Shown piece after piece: positions 12,845 through 13,407 of a DNA stretch of 13,407 nt. Position 1 is the stretch's first letter. Each line of letters begins with the position of its first letter. Both the position numbers and the translations under genes were made by a program. Origin of the DNA: CAKTOF01 sp964523945 (GTDB taxonomy: Bacteria; Bacillota; Clostridia; Oscillospirales; Oscillospiraceae); the NCBI GenBank assembly GCA_964523945.1, contig CAZGBU010000054.1:1-13407 (forward strand). The letters run 5' to 3'. The notes under the pieces are model-generated. The model made no database searches. It was given only the letters and a program-made list of their open reading frames with translations, and was not told where the DNA came from.

Positions 12845-13407
12845 GATCGGCCTTTTGCTCAACCGGCATGACGGCGGCCCGGCAGCGCAGCCGGATGACA
12901 TACCCGATCTCTCGGCCTCCGATCCGACGAAGACGGAAACCGGCGCACAGGGGGAAGACAACACGCAGCAGGAAACCGGTGCGCAGGATGGCACCGATGA
13001 CGGTGCGGTGCTGCCGGTCGCAGCAGACGGCTATGTTCTGGCGGACGATGGCCAATTTCGCTATTCGTATTACGCCGACGGTCTGTGCGCTGCCATGACC
13101 GGCACGCATGCGTATACATTTGACTACGAGTATGACGAAGCCGGTCGGCCGACAGCACGTTATGCCACAGATGAAAGCGGCGTGCGGGCGTTGTCGGTGG
13201 AATACGAATATGACGATGCGGGCGCAATTGTGCAGAAGACGATCTATGATCCGGACGGTGCCGCACCGCCGCAGGTCTGGGCGTATGATGAGGCCGGCCG
13301 CGCCGTCTATTGCAGCAGCTTTTACGATGGCCTGCCGGTTCCACTGTATGCTGCCTATTTCTATGAGGAGATCTGGTTTACCTATGACGACCGGGACAAT
13401 GTAACTG
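12801..13407 (+). pseudogene. Transmembrane and YD-repeat-like C-terminal part of the frameshifted zinc-ribbon protein (runs off the window)
   Basis: One base back from the zinc-ribbon frame, an open frame continues to the window edge for about 202 codons. It opens with RQAACVVAGCLTGAGIGLLL, a transmembrane helix (VAGC would also pass as a lipobox), then an acidic, Gln/Thr-rich linker with two similar ETGAQ units, then Tyr/Asp-rich segments: FDYEYDEAGRPTARY, EYEYDDAGAIVQKTIYD and VWAYDEAGRAVY. These resemble RHS/YD repeats (YDxxGR) by eye. No good start codon with an RBS exists in this frame near its beginning, so it is best read as the second half of the gene starting at 12640. The expected whole product is cytoplasmic zinc ribbon, one helix, and an exported YD-like domain. 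Function is unknown. Confidence 0.6.

Noticed and set aside
1..13407. CRISPR array, tRNA or rRNA genes
   Set aside because: No regularly spaced repeats of suitable length and no cloverleaf or rRNA-like segments were seen.

Overview
The window looks like about 13.4 kb of chromosome from a high-GC member of the Clostridia, most likely the Oscillospiraceae/Ruminococcaceae. The evidence is an S-layer-homology (SLH) protein, a WalRK (YycFG) two-component system with YycH/YycI-like partners next to murA, glutamine-dependent NAD+ synthetase, and strong AAGGAGG-type ribosome binding sites. No species can be named from the sequence alone.

Layout. (1) 1-1250, minus strand: a tyrosine recombinase whose reading frame has no stop before the left edge. 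Its last ~60 bases overlap, in another frame, a signal-peptide sequence (NLKKVLALVLVVAMIASF) typical of clostridial secreted/SLH proteins, so this looks like an insertion junction at the start of a surface-protein gene. A-rich iteron-like repeats sit in the recombinase 3' end. (2) 1251-1450: a divergent promoter region containing a perfect TGTWAH-N5-TGTWAH (WalR-type) direct repeat. (3) 1451-2686: a secreted SLH protein with its own promoter and terminator. (4) 2747-7485: promoter followed by walR, walK, a yycH-like and a yycI-like gene, tightly spaced. (5) 7486-8982: murA, with three WalR-like hexamers upstream of its -35 box, a perfect 13-bp inverted repeat enclosing its -10 box, and a strong terminator. 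(6) 9144-11057, minus strand: two-domain NAD+ synthetase nadE. (7) 11154-12530: an FAD-dependent oxidoreductase of the COG2509 type, divergent from nadE. (8) 12640 to the right edge: a zinc-ribbon/membrane/YD-repeat-like protein broken by a frameshift located at a perfect 22-bp inverted repeat.

How the parts fit. WalRK controls cell-wall metabolism in Firmicutes, and YycH/YycI modulate the WalK kinase from the membrane. Here the system is followed by murA, the first committed step of peptidoglycan synthesis, and preceded by a wall-anchored SLH protein. Candidate WalR sites lie in front of both genes, which suggests (inference) a local envelope-stress circuit. nadE and the flavoprotein share a short divergent promoter region and may be a redox/cofactor pair.

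The most unusual points are the recombinase frame running into a surface-protein signal peptide while another SLH gene flanks it on the other side, the murA operator-like palindrome, and the palindrome-associated frameshift near the right end.
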